Source: Streptomyces sp. GESEQ-35 (GTDB lineage: Bacteria > Actinomycetota > Actinomycetes > Streptomycetales > Streptomycetaceae). From it: a DNA stretch of 64,000 nt. Position 1 is the first letter of the stretch. Every line of letters begins with the position of its first letter. Shown here one piece after another: positions 1 to 10,778 of this stretch. The DNA is taken from NCBI RefSeq assembly GCF_017948485.1, contig NZ_JAFFSX010000011.1, positions 248,001-312,000 of the forward strand, given 5' to 3'. The notes below the pieces were generated by a model, which saw only the letters and a program-made list of their open reading frames with translations, made no database searches and had not been told where the DNA came from. The position numbers were made by a program, and so were the translations under genes.

Positions 1-1
1 C

Positions 2-1399
2 GGCTGGTCCAAGGGCGAGCTCGCGCGGCAAGTGAACCGCAGGGCACGCCAATTGGGGGCCAACCACATCTCCACGGACACCTCGCGGGTGCGCCGCTGG
101 CTGGACGGCGAGAATCCGCGCGAGCCGATCCCCAGGATCCTGTCCGAGCTGTTCTCCGAGCGGTTCGGATGTGTCGTCTCCGTCGAGGACCTCGGTCTGC
201 GCGCCGCCCGCCAGGCCCCCTCCTCGACCGGAGTCGACCTGCCCTGGACGGGCCCGCAGACCGTGGCCCTGCTCAGCGAGTTCTCGCGCAGCGACCTGAT
301 GCTGGCGCGGCGCGGCTTCCTCGGGACCTCGCTGGCCCTCTCCGCGGGCCCGTCCCTCATCGAGCCGATGCAGCGCTGGCTGGTGCCGGCGCAGCAGTCC
401 GCGCAGCAGGGGACGGAGCCGGAGCCGACCTCCCGCGCGCGGGGGCGGCTGTCCAGGCCCGAGCTGGAGCTCCTCGAGTCCACCACCGTGATGTTCCGCC
501 AGTGGGACGCCCAGTGCGGCGGCGGCCTGCGCCGCAAAGCCGTCGTCGGCCAGCTGCACGAGGTGACCGACCTCCTCCAGGAGCCCCAGCCCGAGGCCAC
601 CACCCGCACACTGTTCAAGGTCGCCGGCGAGCTGGCCGAGCTGGCCGGCTGGATGTCGTACGACGTCGGACTCCAGCCCACCGCGCAGAAGTACTTCGTC
701 CTCGCCCTGCACGCCGCCAAGGAAGCGGGCGACAAGCCGCTCGGCTCGTACATCCTGTCCAGCATGAGCCGCCAGATGATCCACCTCGGGCGGCCCGAGG
801 ACGCCCTGGAGCTGATCCACCTCGCGCAGTACGGCAGCCGGGACTGCGCGAGCCCCCGCACCCAGTCGATGCTGTATGCGATGGAGGCCCGCGCGTACGC
901 CAACATGGGCCAGCCCGGCAAGTGCAAGCGGGCGGTGCGGATGGCCGAGGACACCTTCGGCGAAGCCGACGAGTGGGACGATCCCGACCCCGACTGGATC
1001 CGGTTCTTCTCCGAGGCCGAGCTGTACGGCGAGAACTCCCACTCCTTCCGCGATCTCGCCTATGTCGCGGGCCGCAGCCCCACCTACGCGTCCCTCGCCG
1101 AGCCCGTGATGCAGCGGGCCGTCGACCTCTTCGCCAAGGACACCGAGCACCAGCGGTCGTATGCGCTGAACGCGATCGGGATGGCCACCGTGCATCTGCT
1201 CCAACGGGAACCGGAGCAGGCCTCGGTGCTCGCCGCCGACGCCATGCGGATCGCCAAGAAGGTCCGCTCCGAGCGCGTGAACACTCGTATTCGAAAGACG
1301 GTCGACACGGCCGTACGCGACTTCGGGGATCTCGCCGAGGTCGTGGACCTCACCGACCGGCTCGCCATCGAGCTGCCCGAGACCGCAGAAGCGGTCTGA
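2..1399 (+). CDS. nsdA: NsdA-like regulator, 5' end outside window
   Basis: About 465 C-terminal residues are visible; the frame is open from base 2, so the true start lies upstream. The first visible residues GWSKGELARQ, followed by a conserved stretch through TDTSRVRRWLDGENP, resemble the helix-turn-helix-like start of Streptomyces NsdA, a negative regulator of sporulation and antibiotic production. An RRGFLGTSLALSAG segment near codon 100 resembles a twin-arginine motif but is internal, so it is probably not a signal. The remainder is helical and TPR-like, with Ala/Glu-rich helices to the C-terminus. Its position directly upstream of amtB-glnK-glnD matches the usual Streptomyces order. DNA binding is inferred, not shown. 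Confidence 0.85.
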   Translation, partial: GWSKGELARQVNRRARQLGANHISTDTSRVRRWLDGENPREPIPRILSELFSERFGCVVSVEDLGLRAARQAPSSTGVDLPWTGPQTVALLSEFSRSDLMLARRGFLGTSLALSAGPSLIEPMQRWLVPAQQSAQQGTEPEPTSRARGRLSRPELELLESTTVMFRQWDAQCGGGLRRKAVVGQLHEVTDLLQEPQPEATTRTLFKVAGELAELAGWMSYDVGLQPTAQKYFVLALHAAKEAGDKPLGSYILSSMSRQMIHLGRPEDALELIHLAQYGSRDCASPRTQSMLYAMEARAYANMGQPGKCKRAVRMAEDTFGEADEWDDPDPDWIRFFSEAELYGENSHSFRDLAYVAGRSPTYASLAEPVMQRAVDLFAKDTEHQRSYALNAIGMATVHLLQREPEQASVLAADAMRIAKKVRSERVNTRIRKTVDTAVRDFGDLAEVVDLTDRLAIELPETAEAV

Positions 1400-1549
1400 C
1401 ACCCCAGAACCCCGGCCGCGGCCGGCCCTCCCGAACAGCCCGACTCGGCTCCCCCATGCCAGGTCATCGGAGGACCGGCCGTGGTCGGACCCTGAAGGTT
1501 GCGCCACGATAACGATCGCTTGGCCGGACATCTCGCAGTTCATCAACGC

Positions 1550-1585
1550 GTAACACGCAGGGCGCCTTCGTCACGGCGGCGAAAC
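1550..1585 (+). promoter_or_regulatory. GlnR-type operator upstream of amtB
   Basis: GTCAC-n6-GAAAC at 1570-1585 matches the a-site/b-site layout of Streptomyces GlnR boxes exactly, and a further GTAAC lies 20 bases upstream at 1550-1554. It lies 120 bases before the amtB start. The rest of the 306-base gap 1400-1705 shows only a GC palindrome at 1412-1425 just after nsdA, possibly its terminator. GlnR control of amtB-glnK-glnD is established in Streptomyces; binding at these bases is inferred. Confidence 0.7.
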
Positions 1586-1705
1586 ATCGAGGGGCTTCGA
1601 CGGAAACCGCGCTGCGCCAATCTCATGGCGCATAAACCGGCCCACGCCTCAAATCCGCTCAAGGCTTCGCCCGCACGGGGCCGTACCAACGACGAGGAGA
1701 CGCCG

Positions 1706-3043
1706 ATGGCACCAGCCGCCATCACGCTAGCCGCAGACGCTCCCACGCTGTCTGCCGCAAACACCGGATTCATGCTGATCTGTTCGGCCCTGGTGTTGCT
1801 CATGACCCCCGGTCTCGCCTTCTTCTACGGCGGCATGGTCCGGGTCAAGAGCACTCTGAACATGCTGATGATGAGCTTCATCAGCATCGGCATCGTGACC
1901 ATCCTGTGGGTGCTGTACGGCTTCTCCCTCGCCTTCGGCACGGACAAGGGCAGCATCATCGGCTGGACGTCGGACTACGTCGGACTCAGCGGCGTCGAGA
2001 CCGGTGACCTGTGGTCCGGCTACACCATCCCGGTCCTCGCCTTCATGGTCTTCCAGCTGATGTTCGCGATCATCACGCCCGCCCTGATAAGCGGTGCTCT
2101 CGCGGACCGCGTGAAGTTCACCGCCTGGGCGCTGTTCGTCGCCCTGTGGGCCACGATCGTGTACTTCCCGGTCGCCCACTGGGTCTGGGGCACCGGCGGC
2201 TGGGCGTTCGACCTGGGCGTCATCGACTTCGCCGGTGGTACGGCGGTCCACATCAACGCGGGTGCCGCGGCGCTCGGCGTGATCCTGGTCATCGGCAAGC
2301 GGGTCGGCTTCAAGAAGGACCCGATGCGCCCGCACAGCCTCCCGCTGGTCATGCTCGGCGCCGGTCTGCTGTGGTTCGGCTGGTTCGGATTCAACGCCGG
2401 CTCGTGGCTCGGCAACGACGACGGCGTCGGCTCGCTGATGTTCGTCAACACGCAGGTCGCCACCGCTGCCGCCATGCTGTCCTGGCTGATCTACGAGAAG
2501 ATCCGCCACGGCGCGTTCACCACGCTGGGCGCCGCCTCCGGTGCGGTCGCCGGTCTGGTCGCCATCACCCCCTCGGGTGGTGCGGTCTCCCCGATCGGCG
2601 CGATCGTCGTCGGTGTCGTCGCCGGTCTGCTGTGCGCCATGGCCGTCGGCCTGAAGTACAAGCTCGGCTACGACGACTCGCTCGACGTCGTCGGCGTCCA
2701 CCTCGTCGGCGGTGTCGTCGGCTCCCTGCTCATCGGCCTGCTGGCCAGCGGCAAGGGCCAGTCCGAGGTCGAGGGCCTCTTCTACGGCGGCGGCATGACG
2801 CAGATGTGGAAGCAGCTCGCCGGTGTCGGCGCGGTCCTCGCCTACTCCCTGATCGTCTCCGCGATCCTCGCCTTCCTCATCGACAAGACCATCGGTATGC
2901 GGGTCTCCGAGGACGAAGAGGTGACCGGCATCGACCAGGCCGAGCACGCCGAGACCGCATACGACTTCAGCGGCGCCGGCGGCGGCGCTGCCCGCAGCGC
3001 GTCCCCGACCCCGGCCGCGGACGCGAAGAAGGTGGACGCATGA
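1706..3043 (+). CDS. amtB: Ammonium transporter AmtB
   Basis: A 445-residue ammonium channel of the Amt/Rh family, with about eleven membrane helices. The N-terminus carries a short lead and then FMLICSALVLLMTPGLAFFYGG, typical of Amt helix 1. Family marks include FAGGTAVHINAG in the middle and the C-terminal DDSLDVVGVHLVGG stretch with its pore histidine. The ATG at 1706 is chosen because GAGGAGA lies just upstream and the sequence before it is not Amt-like. It overlaps glnK by four bases and heads the amtB-glnK-glnD operon. The C-terminal cytoplasmic tail is where GlnK would block the channel when nitrogen is plentiful. Confidence 0.96.
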   Translation: MAPAAITLAADAPTLSAANTGFMLICSALVLLMTPGLAFFYGGMVRVKSTLNMLMMSFISIGIVTILWVLYGFSLAFGTDKGSIIGWTSDYVGLSGVETGDLWSGYTIPVLAFMVFQLMFAIITPALISGALADRVKFTAWALFVALWATIVYFPVAHWVWGTGGWAFDLGVIDFAGGTAVHINAGAAALGVILVIGKRVGFKKDPMRPHSLPLVMLGAGLLWFGWFGFNAGSWLGNDDGVGSLMFVNTQVATAAAMLSWLIYEKIRHGAFTTLGAASGAVAGLVAITPSGGAVSPIGAIVVGVVAGLLCAMAVGLKYKLGYDDSLDVVGVHLVGGVVGSLLIGLLASGKGQSEVEGLFYGGGMTQMWKQLAGVGAVLAYSLIVSAILAFLIDKTIGMRVSEDEEVTGIDQAEHAETAYDFSGAGGGAARSASPTPAADAKKVDA

Positions 3044-3378
3044 AGCTCATCACCGCCGTCGTGAAGCCGCACCGGCTCGACGAGATCAAGGAAGCCCTCC
3101 AGGCCTTCGGCGTGCACGGTCTGACCGTCACCGAGGCGAGCGGCTACGGTCGTCAGCGGGGACACACCGAGGTCTACCGGGGTGCCGAGTACACCGTCGA
3201 CCTGGTCCCCAAGATCCGTATCGAGGTTCTCGCCGAGGACGACGACGCCGAGCAGCTGATCGACGTCATCGTCAAGGCGGCCCGTACCGGCAAGATCGGT
3301 GACGGCAAGGTCTGGTCCCTCCCGGTCGAGACGGCCGTACGGGTTCGGACCGGCGAGCGCGGCCCGGACGCGCTCTAA
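3040..3378 (+). CDS. glnK: Nitrogen regulatory PII protein GlnK
   Basis: A 112-residue PII signal protein. It begins MKLITAVVKPHRLDEIKEAL and carries the T-loop with Tyr51 inside EVYRGAEYTVDLVPK, then the nucleotide-binding GKIGDGKVW segment. The ATG overlaps the amtB stop (ATGA), so the two are translationally coupled. PII proteins bind ATP, ADP and 2-oxoglutarate and report nitrogen status. In Streptomyces, Tyr51 is known to be adenylylated rather than uridylylated, by the neighbouring GlnD. Full length and all motifs intact. Confidence 0.96.
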   Translation: MKLITAVVKPHRLDEIKEALQAFGVHGLTVTEASGYGRQRGHTEVYRGAEYTVDLVPKIRIEVLAEDDDAEQLIDVIVKAARTGKIGDGKVWSLPVETAVRVRTGERGPDAL

Positions 3379-3402
3379 AAGAAGAGGAACAGGAGTCGCT
3401 GG

Positions 3403-5850
3403 GTGACGAGTACGGGTGCACGGGAAGAAACAGAGGACTCGGGACCCAGCGGCTACGCGGCGGCCCGGCTGCGCCTCCTCCAGGAGGGAGCGCGGTCCGG
3501 GCCGCCGCGCCGTGCGGCCCTCGCCGAACTGACCGACGACTGGCTGTCGGGACTGTTCGGCGCGGGCGCCGACGGCCTCAAGGGTGTCTCCCTCATCGCC
3601 GTCGGCGGCTACGGCCGCGGCGAGCTGTCCCCCCGCAGCGACCTCGACCTGCTCCTGCTGCACGACGGCACCGACTCCGACGCGATCGCCGCGCTGGCCG
3701 ACCGCATCTGGTACCCCGTTTGGGACCTCGGCCTCGCCCTCGACCACTCGGTCCGTACGTCGGCCGAGGCCCGGAAGACGGCCGGGGAAGATTTGAAGGT
3801 CCAACTCGGTCTCCTGGACGCCCGGCACATCGCGGGCGACCTCGGCCTGACCGCAGGACTGCGCACGGCCGTGCTGGCCGACTGGCGCAACCAGGCGCCG
3901 AAACGTCTCCCCGAACTCCAGGAACTGTGCGCCGAACGCGCCGAGCGCCAGGGCGAGTTGCAGTACCTGCTGGAGCCGGATCTGAAAGAGGCCCGCGGCG
4001 GCCTCCGTGACGCCACCGCCCTGCGCGCCGTCGCCGCGTCCTGGCTGGCCGACGCCCCGCGCGAGGGCCTCGACGACGCCCGGCGGCGCCTCCTCGACGT
4101 ACGCGACGCCCTGCACCTGGCAACGGGACGGGCGACCGACCGGCTGTCCCTCCAGGAGCAGGACCAGGTCGCCGCCGAGCTCGGGCTCCTCGACGCCGAC
4201 ACCCTGCTGCGGCAGGTGTACGAGGCGGCGCGCGTCGTGTCGTATGCAAGCGATGTCACCTGGCGTGAAGTGGGGCGCGTGCTGCGGTCGCGCGCCGTGC
4301 GGCCGAGGCTGCGCGCCATGCTGGGCGGCGGGAAGCCGGTCGCCGATCGCTCCCCGCTGGCCGAGGGCGTGGTGGAGCAGGACGGCGAGGTGGTGCTCGC
4401 CCGCGCCGCGCGCCCCGAACGCGACCCCGTGCTCCCCTTGCGCGCCGCGGCCGCCGCCGCAGAGGCCGGCCTCCCGCTCTCCCTGCACGCCGTACGGCGC
4501 ATGGCGGCCGCCACCCGCCCCCTGCCCACCCCCTGGCCCGCCGAGGCACGCGAACAGCTCGTGACCCTGCTGGGTTCCGGTCACCCGACCGTCGAGGTGT
4601 GGGAGGCGCTGGAGGCCGAGGGCCTGATCACCCGTCTCCTGCCCGACTGGGAGCGGGTCCGCTGCCGCCCGCAGCGCAACGCCGTGCACATCTGGACCGT
4701 CGACCGGCACCTCATCGAAACGGCCGTCCGCGCCTCCGAGTTCACCCGCCGGGTCAGCCGGCCCGACCTGCTTCTGGTCTCCGCGCTGCTGCACGACATC
4801 GGCAAGGGCTGGCCCGGCGACCACTCGGTGGCGGGCGAGATCATCGCGCGTGACGTGGCGGGCCGGATCGGCTTCGACCGCGAGGACGTCGCCGTGCTCG
4901 CCGCGCTCGTACGGCATCACCTGCTGCTGGTCGAGACGGCCACCCGGCGCGACCTGGAGGACCCGGCCACCGTGCGCGCGGTCGCCGAGGCGGTCGGGAC
5001 GCAGGGCACGCTGGAGTTGCTGCACGCGCTGACCGAGGCGGACGCGCTGGCCACCGGCCCGGCCGCCTGGTCCTCCTGGCGCGCATCCCTGGTCGCCGAC
5101 CTGGTGAAGCGGGTCTCGGCCGTGCTCGCCGGGGACGTTCCCGAGGAGCCGGAGGCGGGCGCGCCCACCGCCGAGCAGGAACGGCTGGCGATCGAGGCGA
5201 TCGCGACCGGCAGCCCGGTGCTGTCGCTGCGCGCGCAGACCGAGCCGCCGACCGAGGACCAGCCGTCCGGCGATCCGGAGCCGCTCGGTGTGGAGCTGCT
5301 CATCGCCGTACCGGACCAGAAGGGCGTGCTGCCCGCCGTGGCCGGTGTGCTGGCGATGCACCGGCTGGCCGTACGGACCGCGGAACTGCGTGCCCTGGAC
5401 CTGCCCGACGGCGTCGAGGGGTCCGTGCTCCTGCTGGACTGGCGGGTCGCCGCCGAGTACGGCTCGCTGCCGCAGGCCGCCCGGCTGCGGGCCGATCTCG
5501 TACGGGCGCTGGACGGATCCCTGGACATCGCGGGCCGCCTGGCCGAGCGCGACGCCGCGTATCCGCGCCGCCGGGGTGTCGTGGCGCCCGCGGCCCGGGT
5601 GACGGTCGCCCCGGCCGCGTCCCGGCTCGCGACGGTGATCGAGGTCCGGGCCCATGACGCCCCGGGTCTGCTGCACCGGATCGGGCGGGCGCTGGAGGAC
5701 GCGAACGTCCGGGTACGCAGTGCGCATGTGTCGACGCTGGGGGCGAACGCGGTGGACGCGTTCTACGTGACCGGGCCGGAGGGGGCGCCGCTGCCCAGCG
5801 AGGACGCGGGGTCCGTGGCGCGGAAGCTGGAGGAGACGCTGAGGGGCTGA
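3403..5850 (+). CDS. glnD: PII adenylyltransferase/uridylyltransferase GlnD
   Basis: An 815-residue bifunctional sensor that modifies and demodifies GlnK. The nucleotidyltransferase domain carries GGYGRGELSPRSDLDLLLL around residues 65-85. The HD hydrolase domain has LLHDIGKGWPGDHS near residue 465 and VRHHLLL further on. Two C-terminal ACT domains (roughly 630-710 and 745-815) would sense glutamine. GTG at 3403 follows an AGGAG at 3391-3395. It lies 24 bases after glnK in the same operon. Streptomyces GlnD acts as an adenylyltransferase on GlnK; this follows from family knowledge. Confidence 0.94.
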   Translation: MTSTGAREETEDSGPSGYAAARLRLLQEGARSGPPRRAALAELTDDWLSGLFGAGADGLKGVSLIAVGGYGRGELSPRSDLDLLLLHDGTDSDAIAALADRIWYPVWDLGLALDHSVRTSAEARKTAGEDLKVQLGLLDARHIAGDLGLTAGLRTAVLADWRNQAPKRLPELQELCAERAERQGELQYLLEPDLKEARGGLRDATALRAVAASWLADAPREGLDDARRRLLDVRDALHLATGRATDRLSLQEQDQVAAELGLLDADTLLRQVYEAARVVSYASDVTWREVGRVLRSRAVRPRLRAMLGGGKPVADRSPLAEGVVEQDGEVVLARAARPERDPVLPLRAAAAAAEAGLPLSLHAVRRMAAATRPLPTPWPAEAREQLVTLLGSGHPTVEVWEALEAEGLITRLLPDWERVRCRPQRNAVHIWTVDRHLIETAVRASEFTRRVSRPDLLLVSALLHDIGKGWPGDHSVAGEIIARDVAGRIGFDREDVAVLAALVRHHLLLVETATRRDLEDPATVRAVAEAVGTQGTLELLHALTEADALATGPAAWSSWRASLVADLVKRVSAVLAGDVPEEPEAGAPTAEQERLAIEAIATGSPVLSLRAQTEPPTEDQPSGDPEPLGVELLIAVPDQKGVLPAVAGVLAMHRLAVRTAELRALDLPDGVEGSVLLLDWRVAAEYGSLPQAARLRADLVRALDGSLDIAGRLAERDAAYPRRRGVVAPAARVTVAPAASRLATVIEVRAHDAPGLLHRIGRALEDANVRVRSAHVSTLGANAVDAFYVTGPEGAPLPSEDAGSVARKLEETLRG

Positions 5851-5865
5851 GGTCTGCAATGACCA

Positions 5866-5890
5866 GGGTCTCCAGCACGGGTGGAGACCC
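5866..5890 (+). terminator. Hairpin after glnD
   Basis: Perfect 9-bp inverted repeat, GGGTCTCCA at 5866-5874 and TGGAGACCC at 5882-5890, with a 7-base loop. It starts 16 bases after the glnD stop and precedes ffh. There is no U-run, which is common for Streptomyces terminators. Confidence 0.6.
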
Positions 5891-5961
5891 CACCGCGCCC
5901 GGCCAGATACCCTGGAGGGCGATTCATCAGCCAGCCACCGACCCTGAGGACCGCGAGCGCC

Positions 5962-7515
5962 GTGTTCGATACTCTCTCCGATCGCCTCTCAGCGACTTTC
6001 AAGAACCTGCGCGGCAAGGGACGGCTCTCCGAGGCGGATATCGACGCCACCGCGCGCGAGATCCGGATCGCCCTTCTCGAGGCGGATGTGGCGCTGCCTG
6101 TCGTCCGGACGTTCATCAAGAACGTCAAGGAGCGCGCCCTCGGCGCCGAGGTCTCCAAGGCGCTGAACCCGGCCCAGCAGGTCCTGAAGGTCGTGAACGA
6201 GGAACTCGTCACGATCCTCGGCGGCGAGACCCGTCGTCTCCGCTTCGCCAAGCAGCCGCCCACCGTGATCATGCTGGCGGGTCTCCAGGGTGCCGGTAAG
6301 ACGACCCTCGCGGGCAAGCTCGGCCACTGGCTGAAGGAGCAGGGCCACTCGCCGCTGCTCGTCGCCGCCGACCTCCAGCGTCCGAACGCCGTGAACCAGC
6401 TCAGCGTCGTCGCCGAGCGCGCCGGTGTCGCGGTCTTCGCGCCGGAACCCGGCAACGGCGTCGGTGACCCGGTCAAGGTCGCCAAGGACTCCATCGACTT
6501 CGCGAAGTCCCGGGTCCACGACATCGTGGTCGTCGACACCGCCGGCCGCCTGGGCATCGACCAGGAGATGATGCAGCAGGCCGCCGACATCCGGGACGCG
6601 GTCTCGCCGGACGAGATCCTCTTCGTCGTCGACGCGATGATCGGCCAGGACGCGGTCAACACCGCCGAGGCCTTCCGCGACGGCGTCGGCTTCGACGGCG
6701 TGGTGCTCTCCAAGCTCGACGGTGACGCCCGCGGTGGTGCGGCGCTGTCGATCCGCCAGGTCACCGGCAAGCCGATCATGTTCGCGTCGAACGGCGAGAA
6801 GCTCGACGACTTCGACGCCTTCCACCCTGACCGGATGGCCTCCCGCATCCTCGACATGGGTGACCTGCTCACCCTGATCGAGCAGGCGGAGAAGACGTTC
6901 AGTCAGGAAGAGGCCGAGAAGATGGCCTCCAAGCTGGCGTCCAAGAAGGGCCAGGACTTCACCCTGGACGACTTCCTGGCCCAGATGGAGCAGGTCAGGA
7001 AGATGGGCAGCATCTCCAAGCTGCTCGGCATGCTGCCCGGCATGGGTCAGATGAAGGACCAGATCAACAACCTCGACGAGCGTGACGTCGACCGCACGGC
7101 CGCGATCATCAAGTCGATGACGCCGGGCGAGCGCCAGGAGCCGACGATCATCAACGGCTCGCGGCGGGCGCGTATCGCCAAGGGTTCCGGTGTCGAGGTC
7201 GGCGCGGTGAAGAACCTCGTCGAGCGCTTCTTCGAGGCCCGCAAGATGATGTCCCGCATGGCCCAGGGCGGCGGCATGCCCGGTATGCCGGGCGCCCCGG
7301 GCATGGGCGGCGGCCCCGGCCGGTCGAAGAAGCAGCCCAAGAAGGCCAAGGGCAAGCAGCGCTCCGGGAACCCGATGAAGCGCAAGCAGCAGGAGCAGGA
7401 GGAGGCCGAGCGCCGCGCCGCCGCCGCTCAGGGCGGCAACGCGTTCGGTGTGCCGGGCCAGCAGGCGCCGCAGGACTTCGAGCTGCCGGACGAGTTCAAG
7501 AAGTTCATGGGCTGA
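5962..7515 (+). CDS. ffh: Signal recognition particle protein Ffh
   Basis: A 517-residue SRP GTPase that binds signal sequences and 4.5S RNA and delivers ribosomes to FtsY at the membrane. The N domain begins MFDTLSDRLSATFKNLRGKG. The G domain has GLQGAGKTT (P-loop), DTAGRL and SKLDGDARGG. The M domain is methionine-rich, with GMLPGMGQM and the SGxG motif in AKGSGVEV. A Gly/Met and Lys-rich tail follows. GTG at 5962 has GAGGA 11 bases upstream; the upstream extension is not Ffh-like. Confidence 0.95.
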   Translation: MFDTLSDRLSATFKNLRGKGRLSEADIDATAREIRIALLEADVALPVVRTFIKNVKERALGAEVSKALNPAQQVLKVVNEELVTILGGETRRLRFAKQPPTVIMLAGLQGAGKTTLAGKLGHWLKEQGHSPLLVAADLQRPNAVNQLSVVAERAGVAVFAPEPGNGVGDPVKVAKDSIDFAKSRVHDIVVVDTAGRLGIDQEMMQQAADIRDAVSPDEILFVVDAMIGQDAVNTAEAFRDGVGFDGVVLSKLDGDARGGAALSIRQVTGKPIMFASNGEKLDDFDAFHPDRMASRILDMGDLLTLIEQAEKTFSQEEAEKMASKLASKKGQDFTLDDFLAQMEQVRKMGSISKLLGMLPGMGQMKDQINNLDERDVDRTAAIIKSMTPGERQEPTIINGSRRARIAKGSGVEVGAVKNLVERFFEARKMMSRMAQGGGMPGMPGAPGMGGGPGRSKKQPKKAKGKQRSGNPMKRKQQEQEEAERRAAAAQGGNAFGVPGQQAPQDFELPDEFKKFMG

Positions 7516-7538
7516 CGACTTGGTTCGTACGACGCCGG

Positions 7539-7564
7539 GGGCGCCTCTCTCCGTGGAGGTGCCC
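7539..7564 (+). terminator. Hairpin between ffh and ftsH
   Basis: GGGCGCCTC (7539-7547) pairs with GAGGTGCCC (7556-7564), nine pairs including one G-U, with an 8-base loop, 24 bases after the ffh stop. Confidence 0.55.
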
Positions 7565-7606
7565 TCAGCGCGTGCCCTGGCTCGACATGTGCCTTAACGT
7601 CCAGAT

Positions 7607-9537
<1,931 letters not shown>

Positions 9538-9538
<1 letters not shown>

Positions 9539-9722
9539 GGCCTGTCCGGCGGATCATGCCGCAGACGCGGGGTCTGGCGCGCCCATCTGCGGCGTTGTCG
9601 TCGGTTGCCCAGGCTCCGCGTCGACGCCCTCGTCCGCCTTGCAGCTGGACGGGCCAGGCCCCGCTCACCAGCGCTTATAGGGCGCCGCCGATTTCCTGCG
9701 ACCTGATCCGCCGGACAGGCCC
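9538..9722. mobile_element. 185-bp MITE-like element with perfect terminal inverted repeats
   Basis: The ends AGGGCCTGTCCGGCGGATCA (9537-9556) and its exact reverse complement (9704-9723) form 20-bp perfect inverted repeats, counting one flanking base on each side. A TA dinucleotide flanks both edges (9536-9537 and 9723-9724), consistent with a 2-bp target duplication. The interior has no convincing gene. Size, ends and target site suggest a non-autonomous element mobilised by an IS5/IS427- or IS630-type transposase. It separates convergent genes and may also serve as a bidirectional terminator. The transposase family is inferred. Confidence 0.8.
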
Positions 9723-10579
9723 TAGGGAACCCGCGCGATCAGATACCGGAACACGTTCGGCATCCACACCGTCCCGTCCGGCCGCAGATACGGATGCAGG
9801 GCCTCCGTCAGCTCCTTGTCCACCTGTGCCTGGTCGGTCGCGGTGATCGCCGCGTCGAAGAGCCCCGTGGACAGCAGCCCGCGCAGCGCGCTGTCCATGT
9901 CGGCGTACCCGAAGGGGCACGCCACCCGGCCCGAACCGTCCGGCTTGAGGCCCGCACGCTGGGCGACCTCCTCCAGGTCGTCGCGAAGGGCGGGGCGCCA
10001 ACTGCCCGCGCTGCGCAGCGGATCCGCCAGCTTGGCGGCCACCCGCAGCACGGACGACGTGGCGCAGCGTTCCGGCGGACCCCAGCCGGCCAGCACCACG
10101 GGCGCCCCCCGCCCGGCGAGCGGTGTCGCTGCCTCGAGCAGCTCGCCGAGTCCCTCCGAGTCGCCCGCGAGGCACCCGATGGGCTCGAAAGCGGTCACCA
10201 GGGTGTACGTGGGCGCCTCCGCGTCGGCCGCGTCCTTCGGCGAGCCGTCGATGAGCCGGGTGTCCGCACGCCCGCGTGTGCCCCACGCCTCGGGCAGCAG
10301 CCGCTCCCGCGCGAGCGCGAGCCGCTGCGGGGAGGAGGGTTCGACACCGGTGACGGCGGCGCCTCTGGAGGCCGCCAACAGCAGGGCAAGACCGGCTCCG
10401 CAGCCGAGGCCGAGAAGCCGGGTGCCGGCGCCCACTTCCAGTCGCTCGTAGGCGGCCTCGTAGAGCGGCACCAGCATCCGCTCCTGGATCTCGGACCAGT
10501 CACGCGCGCGTGCACACAGATCCACGCGGGACCCGAGTCCCGCTGGAGACAGGTGCTGCCGCACGAGCGTAGGTGTCAT
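9722..10579 (-). CDS. SAM-dependent methyltransferase
   Basis: A 285-residue class I methyltransferase-like protein. The SAM-binding motif is LLGLGCGAGLALLLAASRGA, followed by an acidic residue in VTGVEPS, near residues 58-85. The substrate is unknown. The start at 10579 gives MTPTLVRQHL; longer upstream extensions run into the divergent proS promoter and are not credible. It converges on ftsH. Its stop TAG is made by the TA at the right edge of the inserted element plus the element's terminal base, mirroring the ftsH stop. Confidence 0.75.
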   Translation of the reverse strand: MTPTLVRQHLSPAGLGSRVDLCARARDWSEIQERMLVPLYEAAYERLEVGAGTRLLGLGCGAGLALLLAASRGAAVTGVEPSSPQRLALARERLLPEAWGTRGRADTRLIDGSPKDAADAEAPTYTLVTAFEPIGCLAGDSEGLGELLEAATPLAGRGAPVVLAGWGPPERCATSSVLRVAAKLADPLRSAGSWRPALRDDLEEVAQRAGLKPDGSGRVACPFGYADMDSALRGLLSTGLFDAAITATDQAQVDKELTEALHPYLRPDGTVWMPNVFRYLIARVP

Positions 10580-10778
10580 CGAAAGCGCCCCAATCCGCCG
10601 AGAGTTGCCACTGTGCCCGATTCCATAGCCCCCGTGACGTGCGCTCGCTCTCCCCCCGTATGCCAGGAAACTCCGCACTCGACCGCTCGTCCAGTGGGTT
10701 ACCGGGCCCGTCTTGCGGGTTGGCCGAGCGGGCGAAAAGATTTCACGTCCCTGCAACGTGGGCCCGTACCATCGCGCC

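Noticed and set aside
2842..5859. Open frame of about 1005 codons on the minus strand opposite glnK and glnD
   Set aside because: Codon-position GC bias opposite real genes leaves the antisense frame open; its sequence is Gly/Arg/Gln-rich without domains.
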